NCBI GenBank assembly: GCA_018223125.1
Contig: JAAEZA010000001.1
Span: 4,922 to 68,921 of the forward strand
Direction of reading: 5' to 3'
DNA: 64,000 nt
Source: Paracoccaceae bacterium
GTDB taxonomy: Bacteria > Pseudomonadota > Alphaproteobacteria > Rhodobacterales > Rhodobacteraceae
The notes below the pieces were generated by a model. That model was not told where the DNA came from and ran no database searches. It was given only the letters and a program-made list of their open reading frames with translations. The position numbers and the translations under genes were made by a program. This document shows, one piece after another, positions 54,774 through 62,428 of the stretch; position 1 is the stretch's first letter, and each line of letters starts with the position of its first letter.

Positions 54774-56182
54774 GCCTCTCCGATGCTGTAGGGCAGTGTG
54801 GCGCGGCTGTTGGGGTCCACCTTCAGGTGGCGCTCCAGCGGCGGAACGGATCGCTGGTGGCAGTTGTGCCGCTCGCAGATCCGGCAGGAAATACCGATGG
54901 GTTCAAAGGCCTGCCGGTTGGTGATGTCCAGATCATCCGCATAGACCATCGCACCGGCGTGCCGGATTTCACACCCCAGACTGATGGCATAGCGCCGGAT
55001 CGGCGCGCGGTAGCTGCCGCCGGTCTTGGACACATCCCGCGCTAGGCTGAGGTATTGCAACCCGTCCGGTGTTTCCGCAAGCTGGCGCAGGAACTGGCCG
55101 GGCGTTTCAAAGGCACGGTGCACATTCCACAACGGACAGGCCCCGCCAAAACGGGCGAATTGCAACCGCGTGGCAGAGTGGCGCTTTGTAATGGTGCCGG
55201 CCTGATCGACGCGCACGAAGTAAAAGGGAATACCCTTCACTCCGGGGCGCTGCATGGTGGACAAACGATGGGCCACCTGTTCGATACTTGCATCAAAATG
55301 ATTGGCCAGCAGTTCCAGATCGTGCCGCGATTCCTGTGCGACCTGCAAAAACCGTCCATAGGGCAGGGTGGCGGCACCGGCAAAGTAATTCGCAAGACCG
55401 ATCTTGCAGATGGAACGGGCCTCGGGCGTGTTGAAATTCGCAAAGTCGAGCGTGGCTTCCAACAGGTCGTCATGCTCCAGCAGGGCGATCTGATGGGCAA
55501 TCTGGAACAGTTTGGAGGAGGTAGCCGCTTGTGCGGACAGGGTAAGCGTGCGGCTTGCCGGTTCAAAATGGCGCAACACATCGGTGTTTTGGGTGCGTAG
55601 ATGGATATTGTGCCTTTCCGCCAGCCAGTCATGGGCCGCGCCAAGGGCGTTCGGGCCGGACAGTCTGGCCTGTGTCGCGTAATTCTCTGCCACGCGGTCG
55701 ATACTGTCGATATAGTTGTCGCAGTAATGGAAGAAATCGCGCACCTGTTCCCACGGGGAGGGGGAGATGGCGCTGTCCTCCCGTCCCAAAGCCTCGTCCA
55801 GAGAGGCGAGCCGTTCCTGTCCCTGACGGTAGGCGCGGTGCAGGTCCAGAAATGCCCGCGCAAGGGCCGGCGCGTTCGAAGCGGTCAGTTGCATGTCGGC
55901 CAAGGGTGGTTGCGTGGTGCTGAACACCGGATCGGCCAGCGCCTCCCGCATGTCGGCCACGATCCGTTCGGATTCTCCGACAGACAGTTGTGTTACGTCA
56001 AAGCCGAACTCCTGCGCCAGTGCCAGTACAACGGTGGTGCTGACAGGGCGGTGGTTGTTCTCCATCTGGTTGAGATAGGGCAGGGACACCCCGAGCTTGG
56101 CGGCAAAATCCTTTTGCGTCAGCCCCTGTTTCAGACGGGTCTCGCGCAGGGTCACACCTGCATAGAGTTTTTGCGTGCGCAT
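54770..56182 (-). CDS. pccR: ScfR/RamB-family regulator, probable PccR
   Basis: 470 residues: an N-terminal XRE HTH (about 10-65, LTQKDFAAKLGVSLPYLNQMENN), a central IrrE-like (DUF955-type) region (about 190-300) and a C-terminal domain with the Cys motif CRICERHNC (about 438-446). This is the short-chain fatty acyl-CoA regulator layout; in R. sphaeroides PccR activates pccB for propionyl-CoA assimilation. pccB and pccA lie 3-6 kb away, and TTTGCAAA-type boxes precede both pccR and pccB. Downstream of an MFS gene on the same strand. The 3' end overlaps that of the mscS gene. Confidence 0.88.
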   Translation of the reverse strand: MRTQKLYAGVTLRETRLKQGLTQKDFAAKLGVSLPYLNQMENNHRPVSTTVVLALAQEFGFDVTQLSVGESERIVADMREALADPVFSTTQPPLADMQLTASNAPALARAFLDLHRAYRQGQERLASLDEALGREDSAISPSPWEQVRDFFHYCDNYIDSIDRVAENYATQARLSGPNALGAAHDWLAERHNIHLRTQNTDVLRHFEPASRTLTLSAQAATSSKLFQIAHQIALLEHDDLLEATLDFANFNTPEARSICKIGLANYFAGAATLPYGRFLQVAQESRHDLELLANHFDASIEQVAHRLSTMQRPGVKGIPFYFVRVDQAGTITKRHSATRLQFARFGGACPLWNVHRAFETPGQFLRQLAETPDGLQYLSLARDVSKTGGSYRAPIRRYAISLGCEIRHAGAMVYADDLDITNRQAFEPIGISCRICERHNCHQRSVPPLERHLKVDPNSRATLPYSIGEA

Positions 56183-56193
56183 CTCGGCCCCTA

Positions 56194-56234
56194 ACTTTGC
56201 GAATTAGCTGGGATTCACGATATGCTTTGCAAAG
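56194..56234. promoter_or_regulatory. TTTGCAAA-type boxes upstream of pccR
   Basis: TTTGCGAA at 56196-56203 and CTTTGCAAAG at 56225-56234, 30 bp apart, directly upstream of the pccR ATG (56182). RamB-type regulators bind TTTGCAAA-containing sites, so autoregulation is likely. Confidence 0.68.
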
Positions 56235-56251
56235 TTGTCACGCAAGCCGGA

Positions 56252-57472
56252 TCATCCGGCGTTGCGGACCTGATACTCCACACGGATCGAATAAAGTGCC
56301 GCCAGCAGCGCCAGTATGGCAGAGCCGAGCGTAAACAGGATCAGGGGCGTTGCGCCTGCTTCCTTGCTGAGGAAAGGAACAACAATCGCGGACAGCGCTC
56401 CGCCCCCCAGCGTCATCATCGCGCCGCCAAGCCCCGCCGCTGTGCCTGCCAGACGCGGGTTGACCGACATCATCCCCGCAGACGCACTGGGCAGCACCAT
56501 TCCGTTGCCAAGGCCGATAAAGATTGTGCAGCCAAAGAACGCCACCGGATGGTCAAAACCGGTATTCACCAGAACCAGCGCCAGAAACATGCCTGCGACG
56601 GTGATGCCCGCACCGATAGTGATCATCCGGTACAGGCCGATGGCACTGGCAAACCGGCCCGAAATCAGGCTGCCGGTGAAATATCCTGCGGGCGCAAAGA
56701 TGAAATACAGTCCCAACTCGCCCGGGCTGAGGCCGTAAACAACCGTTCCTACGAAAGGGGCGCCCCCTAACAGGGAAAAGAAACAGCCCGAAGCGAAAGT
56801 GGTGGACAGGGAGTAGCCCCAGAACCGGCGCGAGGTCAGCAGTTCGGGATAGGTCCGCACCTGCGCTGCCATGCTGGTGGAGGGCGAGAGGTTGGTTTCC
56901 CCCATATCCCGCCAGACCAGCCCCAGTACGGCCAGACCCAGAAACGTCAGCGCCCAGAAGGGCGCGCGCCAGCCGAAAGCCTCTTGCAGGAAACCGCCAA
57001 TCGTCGGACCCATCATCGGCGCAACCGACATTCCCATCGCGATATAGCCGAGCAGGGAAACCGCGTCCTTGCTACCCGCAATGTCACGTGCGGCAGCGCG
57101 GGAGAGCACAAAACTGCTGACCACCAGCGCCTGAAAGGTGCGCGCGGTCAGCAGGATTGTTGTGTTCGGCGCATTTGCGCACACCAGAGAGGCAATCACA
57201 AAAGCACCCAATGTCCAGAGCGCCACAGGGCGACGGCCAAAGCGGTCCGATATGGGGCCGATAAACAGTTGCAGAATGCCGTTCATCAACAGAAAGCCCG
57301 ACAGCATGAACTGCACAGCCAGATAGCTGGCGTCAAAGTGCTGCGCGATGGCTGGCATGGAAGGTAGAAAGATGTTCATGGAAATCGCGCCTAAAGAGGC
57401 GAAGATAACCAGTGTTGCCATTGTCGGCGGGGTTTTTGGGTCAAAAAAACGGGACTTGGGTAATACAGACAT
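56252..57472 (-). CDS. MFS transporter, Bcr/CflA drug-resistance family
   Basis: An inner-membrane H+-driven exporter of 406 residues from the ATG at 57472 (the frame runs to 57586, but the extra part is hydrophilic and unlike the family). Twelve hydrophobic helices; motif A-like GPISDRFGRRPVAL (about 65-78) and the family motif after helix 4 (RTFQALVVSSFVLSRAAARD). Substrate unknown. 69 bp upstream of pccR on the same strand, so read-through into pccR is possible. Confidence 0.9.
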   Translation of the reverse strand: MSVLPKSRFFDPKTPPTMATLVIFASLGAISMNIFLPSMPAIAQHFDASYLAVQFMLSGFLLMNGILQLFIGPISDRFGRRPVALWTLGAFVIASLVCANAPNTTILLTARTFQALVVSSFVLSRAAARDIAGSKDAVSLLGYIAMGMSVAPMMGPTIGGFLQEAFGWRAPFWALTFLGLAVLGLVWRDMGETNLSPSTSMAAQVRTYPELLTSRRFWGYSLSTTFASGCFFSLLGGAPFVGTVVYGLSPGELGLYFIFAPAGYFTGSLISGRFASAIGLYRMITIGAGITVAGMFLALVLVNTGFDHPVAFFGCTIFIGLGNGMVLPSASAGMMSVNPRLAGTAAGLGGAMMTLGGGALSAIVVPFLSKEAGATPLILFTLGSAILALLAALYSIRVEYQVRNAG

Positions 57473-57632
57473 GCAAAGGGGGTATCCTTTGGAAACAGGA
57501 AAACACCGTGTCGCGGAGATGAAAGCAGGCCCGAAACCGGCGGTTGATTCCTGACTATTCCCCTGAAATGGAACTGTCCATGGCAAACGCCCCGTTCGCT
57601 TCCGCTACGGCGCGTCAGTTCGGTTCGTCTGG

Positions 57633-57651
57633 AAAAAGGGGGGTGGCCCCC
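57633..57651 (-). terminator. Terminator after serralysin-like gene
   Basis: On the minus strand GGGGG-CCA-CCCCCC then TTTTT, 36 bp past the protease stop. Confidence 0.75.
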
Positions 57652-57687
57652 GCGCATTATCCCGTGCGCAGGGGCGGGTTCGCCTGA

Positions 57688-58953
57688 TCAGGCGATCAGT
57701 ATATCGTTGCTCAGATCCGCGACAGTGATGTCATTTACGGTAACGACCAGCCCGTCAGAGAAGGTGAACACCGCATTGCCATTCTTGTCGGTTCCAAGGG
57801 CGAGAACGTCATCAACGCTGGATACATCGGTATGGTCGAATTTCAACCGGTCCACATCATCCTTGAAATCAAGAACCCGGTCCTTGCCACCTTTGTCAGC
57901 GAAGACAAAGGTATCGGCACCACCGTTGCCCGTCAGCTTGTCCTTGCCCTTGTCACCGGAAATCCGGTCGTTTCCGGACCCGCCCGACAGTTCGTCCCGT
58001 CCGCGGCCGCCGCTGATCTTGTCCCGTCCGGCGCCTCCGTCGATGCTGTCACCGCCGCCGCCGCCCTTGAGCTTGTCCTTGCTGGCACCGCCCGAGAGCA
58101 GGTTGCCGGCACCGTTGCCGATCAGCTTGTCCAACCCTGCGCCGCCAACGGCGTTTTCGATGACCGTGTCATAGGCGATGACGACATCATCTTTGGCTTC
58201 AAAGCTGGAAAACCGCCCCTCCCGCAGGTCGAGAGTTACGCCCCCTGACAGGGCAGAGCCGTCGAAAGTATCCGTGCCGCCTGCATCCCAGACTGCATCA
58301 ATCGTTTCGGTGCGCGAGCCGGTATAGGTTGTATCCCCGAGGGCCGTTTCGTCATTTGCACCCCAGAGATCCTGAAGGGCAAGGATGTCAAACAACATCA
58401 TCGCATCACTGTCCAACCCGTTGTCGGGGTTTTCCGTGTAGGACATCAGAGTGTATTTGTTGTTTTCGAATTCATCCGGAACAGTCGGGTGTGAAAAAGA
58501 GTGTTTCAGTCCCATGGCATGGCCGATCTCGTGCAGGATCAGATCCATCGTTGTGCTGATTTCGATCGTGTTGTCATAAACCACATAGCTGTCGTAGCGG
58601 GTGATACTGTCCCCTGAACTTGCGGCGGAATATCCCCCGACACCTGCGGTTGTGCCCGGAATGGTCACGGATCCGACGTTCATGTCAGGGTCATCCGATC
58701 CCGTCACCTCGACAAATTCAACGTTTATCAGGGTTTCTACATGATCCAGTGCTTCGCGGAAGCTGGCTTCGGCTGTGGCGCTGAATTCTGTCCAGCCTTC
58801 ATAGGTCGCAGTTGTTGGCAGGTCGACGGGCGCGGAGGTGCCCGCGTATTGATAGGTCATTGTGTAGGCGGCTGCATCCGTCGTATTGATCGGGTCCTTG
58901 CCGTTCAGGAAGGCGAACTGCAATCCGTCAATGATTTCGGTTCTTGTAACCAT
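57688..58953 (-). CDS. Serralysin-like RTX metalloprotease (M10)
   Basis: 421 residues. The zinc-binding motif HEIGHAMGLKH is at 141-151 and the Met-turn TLMSYTEN at 168-175, as in serralysins (astacin/metzincin clan). RTX Ca-binding nonapeptides follow at about 275-370 (GGAGRDKISGGRGRDELSGGSGNDR region), then a C-terminal secretion domain ending LSNDILIA. No signal peptide; type I secretion expected. No serralysin inhibitor or T1SS genes nearby. It sits between the MFS/pccR pair and pccB, which looks like an insertion into the pcc locus. ATG at 58953 with AGGACTCCC upstream. Confidence 0.92.
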   Translation of the reverse strand: MVTRTEIIDGLQFAFLNGKDPINTTDAAAYTMTYQYAGTSAPVDLPTTATYEGWTEFSATAEASFREALDHVETLINVEFVEVTGSDDPDMNVGSVTIPGTTAGVGGYSAASSGDSITRYDSYVVYDNTIEISTTMDLILHEIGHAMGLKHSFSHPTVPDEFENNKYTLMSYTENPDNGLDSDAMMLFDILALQDLWGANDETALGDTTYTGSRTETIDAVWDAGGTDTFDGSALSGGVTLDLREGRFSSFEAKDDVVIAYDTVIENAVGGAGLDKLIGNGAGNLLSGGASKDKLKGGGGGDSIDGGAGRDKISGGRGRDELSGGSGNDRISGDKGKDKLTGNGGADTFVFADKGGKDRVLDFKDDVDRLKFDHTDVSSVDDVLALGTDKNGNAVFTFSDGLVVTVNDITVADLSNDILIA

Positions 58954-59064
58954 GGGAGTCCTGTCTGTTGTGGAGTTGTCCTATTATAGCGTGTTTTCCA
59001 CTCTGCGATGAAATTAATTTATTGGCGCGGGTTTGGGCGGGGCTTTGCCTGTCGCAATCGGTGG

Positions 59065-59121
59065 TTTGCTAATTTGCAATTTGATAGTTTACCTCGCAAA
59101 TATCTTTGCAAATATGCGAGG
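59065..59121 (+). promoter_or_regulatory. TTTGCAAA-type box cluster upstream of pccB
   Basis: TTTGCTAA (59065), TTTGCAAT (59073), TCGCAAAT (59095) and TTTGCAAA (59105) form two pairs spaced 30 and 32 bp. The latter two lie within an inverted repeat CCTCGCA(59092-59098)/TGCGAGG(59115-59121). These match the boxes before pccR and are likely PccR sites; pccB starts at 59190. Confidence 0.72.
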
Positions 59122-59189
59122 TTTTTCTTCCAGCGCGATCGAACTTAGCGTATTCCGGAACAAAATGCGCACCATTCGGAGGAAACGCC

Positions 59190-60722
59190 GTGAACACGAT
59201 CCTGCAACAACTAGAAGACCGCCGCGAAGAAGCCCGACTGGGCGGAGGCCAGCGCCGCATTGATGCGCAACATGCCAAAGGCAAGCTGACCGCACGCGAA
59301 CGGATCGAAGTGCTGCTGGATGAGGGTTCTTTCGAGGAATTCGATATGTTCAAGGCTCACCGCTGCACAGAGTTCGGGATGCAGGAAACCACCATTCCGG
59401 GGGATGGTGTTGTCACGGGCTGGGGCACAATCAACGGCCGTATGGTCTATGTTTTCTCGCAGGACTTTACCGTTTTTGGTGGATCGCTGTCGGAAACCCA
59501 CGCCGAGAAAATCTGCAAGATTCAGGAAATGGCGGTGCGTAACGGCGCGCCGATTATCGGGCTGAACGATTCCGGTGGTGCGCGGATTCAGGAAGGTGTT
59601 GCCTCCCTTGCGGGTTATGCGGATGTGTTTCAGAACAACGTGCTGGCTTCCGGCGTGGTGCCCCAGATCAGCGTGATTATGGGGCCATGCGCAGGCGGGG
59701 CGGTCTATTCCCCTGCGATGACCGACTTCATCTTCATGGTGCGCGACAGTTCCTACATGTTCGTCACCGGCCCTGATGTTGTGAAAACCGTCACGAACGA
59801 GGTGGTGACGGCAGAAGAACTGGGCGGGGCGAAAACCCATACTTCCAAATCCTCTGTGGCGGACGGCTCTTTTGAAGATGATATGGAGGCGCTCATGGAA
59901 GTGCGTCGCCTGTTTGATTTCCTGCCGCTTAACAACCGCGAGAAAGCCCCCGTGCGTCCCTTCTTTGATCATGTGGCGCGGGATGAGGTTTCGCTTGATA
60001 CGCTGATCCCCGACAACCCGAACAAGCCTTACGACATGAAAGAGCTGATTGCGAAGATCGCGGACGAGGGGGATTTCTACGAAATTCAGGAAGATTTCGC
60101 CAAAAACATCCTGACCGGTTTTGTTCGTCTCGAAGGTCAGACTGTTGGCGTTGTGGCGAACCAGCCGATGGTGCTGGCCGGGTGTCTGGATATTGACAGC
60201 TCTCGCAAGGCTGCCCGTTTCGTACGCTTCTGCGATGCCTTCGAGATCCCGATCCTGACACTGGTAGATGTGCCAGGCTTTCTGCCGGGCACCGGTCAGG
60301 AATACGGTGGCGTGATCAAACACGGTGCGAAACTGCTGTTTGCCTATGGTGAAGCCACGGTCCCGAAAGTTACCGTCATCACCCGCAAAGCCTATGGCGG
60401 GGCTTATGATGTGATGGCGTCCAAACATCTGCGCGGCGATTACAACTATGCGTGGCCCACAGCGGAAATCGCTGTGATGGGGGCCAAGGGTGCTGTGGAA
60501 ATTCTTTACCGTTCTGAACTGGATGATCCGGAAAAGATCGCAGCACGGGTTGCCGATTACGAAGACAGATTCGCCAATCCGTTCGTCGCGGCGGAAAAAG
60601 GCTTTATCGACGAGGTGATCAAACCCCACAACACCCGCAAACGGGTCTGTCGGGCCTTTGCGTCCCTTCGGGGCAAAAAGCTGGAGAACCCTTGGAAGAA
60701 ACACGACAATATTCCGTTGTAA
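59190..60722 (+). CDS. pccB: Propionyl-CoA carboxylase beta subunit
   Basis: The carboxyltransferase subunit that moves CO2 from biotin to propionyl-CoA, giving methylmalonyl-CoA. 510 residues from the GTG at 59190 (GGAGGAA upstream), the standard PccB length; the frame is open to 59106 but that part covers the regulatory boxes. Oxyanion-hole loops are visible as [15 protein letters not shown] (about 140) and [12 protein letters not shown] (about 408). Works with PccA. Propionyl-CoA may come from AcuI. Confidence 0.96.
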   Translation: MNTILQQLEDRREEARLGGGQRRIDAQHAKGKLTARERIEVLLDEGSFEEFDMFKAHRCTEFGMQETTIPGDGVVTGWGTINGRMVYVFSQDFTVFGGSLSETHAEKICKIQEMAVRNGAPIIGLNDSGGARIQEGVASLAGYADVFQNNVLASGVVPQISVIMGPCAGGAVYSPAMTDFIFMVRDSSYMFVTGPDVVKTVTNEVVTAEELGGAKTHTSKSSVADGSFEDDMEALMEVRRLFDFLPLNNREKAPVRPFFDHVARDEVSLDTLIPDNPNKPYDMKELIAKIADEGDFYEIQEDFAKNILTGFVRLEGQTVGVVANQPMVLAGCLDIDSSRKAARFVRFCDAFEIPILTLVDVPGFLPGTGQEYGGVIKHGAKLLFAYGEATVPKVTVITRKAYGGAYDVMASKHLRGDYNYAWPTAEIAVMGAKGAVEILYRSELDDPEKIAARVADYEDRFANPFVAAEKGFIDEVIKPHNTRKRVCRAFASLRGKKLENPWKKHDNIPL

Positions 60723-60734
60723 GGGGCGGGAACG

Positions 60735-61166
60735 GTGGCCGATCCCCGTATAACGCGGTTCAGCGCGGGCGCTCTGGCAACGGGGTTGTTGCTGGTGACC
60801 CTGCTGGGGGCTGCCGCCTCGCAACAGGAGCAGACGGAGATCTCCGTGCCATCGGGACAGGCACTGTCGCTTTATGAAAAACGCGTCGTTGCCCCCGAGA
60901 ACAAGATCCTCTACCTCGGCTTTCTGGCCGAGGCGCTTGGCGGCGAATACGGGGTGACATTTGATCGGGCGAGTATCGACATGGATACGGTTTGTGAAGA
61001 ATTCGGCATCCCGCTGGCGGGCGAACTGATCGGGGACGGTTATAGAATCGACGAAATCGTGGTGCGCCTTATGGAACGGCCCATCGACTATGGCGCGGTA
61101 GACGAAACCGCCGCCCAATTTTTGAACGCTTACGATATAAGTGGTGGAACATGCGAATGGTTTTGA
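60735..61166 (+). CDS. DUF6497-like exported protein
   Basis: 143 residues, 12 bp after pccB from a GTG start. An N-terminal hydrophobic segment (about 12-28, GALATGLLLVTLLGAAAS) suggests export or a membrane anchor; the rest is a compact acidic domain with two Cys (CEEFG, CEWF) that may pair. Seen between pccB and pccA in Rhodobacteraceae by memory of the locus; function unknown. Confidence 0.72.
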   Translation: MADPRITRFSAGALATGLLLVTLLGAAASQQEQTEISVPSGQALSLYEKRVVAPENKILYLGFLAEALGGEYGVTFDRASIDMDTVCEEFGIPLAGELIGDGYRIDEIVVRLMERPIDYGAVDETAAQFLNAYDISGGTCEWF

Positions 61167-61359
61167 CAGCCCCGACAAGGAACAGCGCGGCTATTGCGTC
61201 ACAAAATGGCAGAAAGTTGCAGTTTTTCTGCATAAATTCACATATTTGGTATGCGCGGCTGCGAATCTTTGCTAGCGTGCTGACAGGCTACGTTTTCGTG
61301 GCTGCGGTCGCCTGTCGTGGCCGGTTTCGAATAGACTATGACTGTCACAGGAGGACACA

Positions 61360-61482
61360 ATGTCCACAAAACTTAAAATCGCATTGGTTGTCGTTGCTAT
61401 GGGCGTTGCTGCCTGCGCACAACAAGAAGAGCCTGTTGTTGTACTGGACGTACAGCCAGAGCCGGTTTCTTCTAAGTACTAA
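61360..61482 (+). CDS. 40-residue lipoprotein
   Basis: A tiny protein, MSTKLKIALV..., with a lipobox GVAAC (Cys19) and a 21-residue acidic mature part rich in Glu, Pro and Val. AGGAGGA stands 5 bases before the ATG and a strong GC hairpin follows the stop. Function unknown; such small lipoproteins are common in the family's genomes. The 193 bp before it hold its promoter region and no other gene. Confidence 0.75.
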   Translation: MSTKLKIALVVVAMGVAACAQQEEPVVVLDVQPEPVSSKY

Positions 61483-61492
61483 ACCACTCGCC

Positions 61493-61514
61493 GGGCGGCG
61501 GTTTGCCGCCGCCC
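61493..61514 (+). terminator. GC-rich hairpin after small lipoprotein gene
   Basis: Perfect 9-bp stem GGGCGGCGG / CCGCCGCCC with a TTTG loop, 10 bp past the stop. No T-run. Confidence 0.6.
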
Positions 61515-61554
61515 GCGCACTGACTGCCCCGTACTCGGACCAGTGGGGGACAGC

Positions 61555-61920
61555 ATGATTAAGCATCGTGGCTTCCCGAGCCGTTTGCCAGGGTCCGAAT
61601 TCCAGTTCACCATCCGCCGTCCCAACAAGAAAGGGGCCACGCCAATCAAGGCGCGCGAACGCTATGCGGACCGCCGCTTTGCCGACCGTCGCGCGGATGA
61701 GGCCTTCCTGGAGGCGCTTTGGGAATATTTTGGTGAAGAGCCGTTCGAGCGGGGCAATCTGGATGCGGGCCGCATCAACTGGTTGTTCGGCCGCGAGGTG
61801 GTGGCCGCGGAAGATCCCTTTGATCCTGAAAGCTATGAAGCCCTGCTGCGCATCAACAAAGGCAAGGCGATGGCCAGTTTCCCCGATATTTTTGAGGATG
61901 ATTACGGAGATTCGGCATGA
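61555..61920 (+). CDS. Hypothetical protein in pcc locus
   Basis: 121 residues, soluble, Arg-rich N-terminal half (KARERYADRRFADRRADEAF) and acidic C-terminus (FPDIFEDDYGDSA). ATG at 61555 with GGGGGA 4 bases before; an alternative GTG at 61543. No family recognised. Lies between pccB and pccA in the same orientation. Confidence 0.7.
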   Translation: MIKHRGFPSRLPGSEFQFTIRRPNKKGATPIKARERYADRRFADRRADEAFLEALWEYFGEEPFERGNLDAGRINWLFGREVVAAEDPFDPESYEALLRINKGKAMASFPDIFEDDYGDSA

Positions 61921-62071
61921 ATTTGCCTATAAAATCCGTGATTTGGCACCTTTGCGCCGAAAACAGGGTGGTTGCGAAAACACCGGTTTGTTTCGCCCTT
62001 TTGTCGCGTTACCAAAGTCTTGCACGAGACCTTTCGAGCAGGCTCGGGACGCAGATAAAAAGGGCAAGAAG

Positions 62072-62287
62072 ATGCGTAAATTTACAGTTTTTGCAGCACT
62101 CGCTGCGGTATTCGGCCTGTCGGCCTGCAACAGCACGCTGGACCAGCGCACCCAGAAACGCATCGGCACCGGTGCTGTCGTCGGGGCGGTTGGCACGGCT
62201 TTGCTGGACGGCAATCCGATCAAAGGCGCTATTGTCGGTGGCGTTGTTGGTGGCATCACCAGCAAAGACCGGCACGTTTGGGAATAA
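62072..62287 (+). CDS. Glycine-zipper lipoprotein
   Basis: 71 residues; lipobox LSAC with Cys19, then a glycine-zipper segment GTGAVVGAVGTALL...GAIVGGVVGGI (about 32-63), as in small outer-membrane OsmB/YMGG-like proteins. Probably an outer-membrane lipoprotein of unknown role. A good terminator follows, isolating it from pccA. Confidence 0.8.
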   Translation: MRKFTVFAALAAVFGLSACNSTLDQRTQKRIGTGAVVGAVGTALLDGNPIKGAIVGGVVGGITSKDRHVWE

Positions 62288-62330
62288 CAGCTCTGTCGAG
62301 CAGTTAAACTCTTTCATTTCCCCTCTACTT

Positions 62331-62364
62331 GGCCCCCTCCGCGTGTTCGGACGGGGCCTTTTTT
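62331..62364 (+). terminator. Rho-independent terminator before pccA
   Basis: GGCCCC-C-TCCG / CGGA-C-GGGGCC with one mismatch, 6-base loop, then a T-run. pccA therefore needs its own promoter in 62365-62428. Confidence 0.88.
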
Positions 62365-62428
62365 CGTGTCTGAACGGCATGAAAACCCGCACGAAACTCC
62401 GCAATTGCCCAATCGAAGGTACAGTATA

